The translations under genes were made by a program, and so were the position numbers. The notes under the pieces were generated by a model. It worked only from the letters and a program-made list of their open reading frames with translations. It ran no database searches and was not told where the DNA came from. From Anaerolineales bacterium (lineage in GTDB: Bacteria; Chloroflexota; Anaerolineae; Anaerolineales; Villigracilaceae): DNA of 64,000 nt. The DNA lies in contig JABTUU010000002.1 of the NCBI GenBank assembly GCA_015075275.1, positions 186,001-250,000 on the forward strand, given 5' to 3'. The first letter of the stretch is position 1. Each line of letters starts with the position of its first letter. Shown one piece after another: positions 63,709 through 64,000 of this stretch.

Positions 63709-64000
63709 TTACGGTAGGCGGGTCATCTCAAAATCGTCAAAGGAAACATCCGCAGACGAAGACTCCTCGGCGCTCCAAACGAACAATCCTATCCGACCGG
63801 AGGTATAAGTCGTATCCTTCACGCTGTCAATTTGCACACCGTTAACATAGAGCGTTAACGCGCCGTCGCCGTCGCAATCAACGCCAATACGATAAGCGGA
63901 TTGATTCTTCGGGATCAAATCGGAAGACCTCCACTGATCGTCGTTCGTAAGGAAGATATCGGATCCTGTGCCTGGCGATTTTGCGATCGCATACAACCCC
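63709..64000 (-). CDS. C-terminal part of a concanavalin-like (LamG/DUF1080-type) domain protein
   Basis: Cut by the right window edge; about 96 C-terminal residues visible. YRIGVDCDGDGALTLYVNGV, DSVKDTTYTSGRIGLFVWSA and DVSFDDFEMTRLP form the end of a beta-jelly-roll domain that usually binds sugar or is a 3-keto-glucoside hydrolase-like fold. The N terminus, and any signal peptide, are outside the window. Confidence 0.65.
   Translation of the reverse strand, partial: GLYAIAKSPGTGSDIFLTNDDQWRSSDLIPKNQSAYRIGVDCDGDGALTLYVNGVQIDSVKDTTYTSGRIGLFVWSAEESSSADVSFDDFEMTRLP

Overview
The window is bacterial chromosome, most likely from a member of the Chloroflexota (Anaerolineae-like); this is inference. 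The support is a set of traits: many small lipoproteins with Thr/Pro-rich linkers (for example the tail of the 21559-23397 protein), a Gram-positive-style LexA box in front of recA, a single-hairpin-rich intergenic repertoire, and conserved gene blocks (nusA-ylxR-infB-rbfA-nrnA-truB-ribF, dnaX-ybaB-recR, cdaA-cdaR-der). The sequence is moderately GC-rich. No prophage or CRISPR array was seen; one intact IS1-family element is present.

Layout. 1-8160 (minus) is an exopolysaccharide or cell-surface glycan operon: a membrane protein with a degenerate GGDEF domain, a priming sugar-phosphate transferase, an unknown membrane protein, a FemAB/CelD-type acyltransferase, an unknown secreted protein, an O-antigen-ligase-like polymerase/ligase, a Wzx-type flippase and a methyltransferase cut by the window edge. 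RNase P RNA (8448-8930, minus) has a strong promoter and is divergent from coaE. 9068-15887 (plus) holds coaE fused to an extra domain, the c-di-AMP pair cdaA/cdaR, der, a four-helix-bundle protein and a GMC oxidoreductase. 15963-21526 is mixed: a SIMPL protein, two tandem META lipoproteins, a thiostrepton-resistance-like rRNA methyltransferase, a small P-loop kinase, a DUF433/DUF5615 toxin-antitoxin pair, an RluA-type pseudouridine synthase and a ParB/SerK-like protein. 21559-28273 has envelope lipoproteins, an M23 peptidase, recA with an SOS box and terminator, an SRPBCC protein and a sulfotransferase.

28274-30118 looks like a small accessory patch: a lipoprotein, a frameshifted membrane-anchored ORF and a cysteine-rich reading frame lacking its own start and stop. 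30140-37546 (minus) is the translation/transcription operon led by nusA, with a rimP-leader-like attenuator but no rimP. 37681-48255 holds a second glycan block (two methyltransferases, GT2, GT39, Ugd, GT4, a Trm112-tailed methyltransferase), broken by an intact IS1 with an 8-bp target duplication, and a TerC gene under a yybP-ykoY (manganese) riboswitch. 48274-52081 has a YtxH protein, panB-panE, a zinc-ribbon membrane protein and rpsU-infA. 52306-57561 is a complete rRNA operon (16S-tRNAIle-tRNAAla-23S-5S, minus) with processing stems and a consensus promoter. 57956-64000 carries a GT1 glycosyltransferase, lipoproteins, recR-ybaB-dnaX and a lamin-tail protein.

The most interesting cross-cutting signal is promoter architecture. 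At least eight genes have a TATAAT-like -10 hexamer ending only 6-7 nt before the start codon and no Shine-Dalgarno sequence, several with a -35 box at 16-19 nt. That is the layout of leaderless transcripts. Two of these promoters interlock back-to-back with a promoter for a divergent operon.
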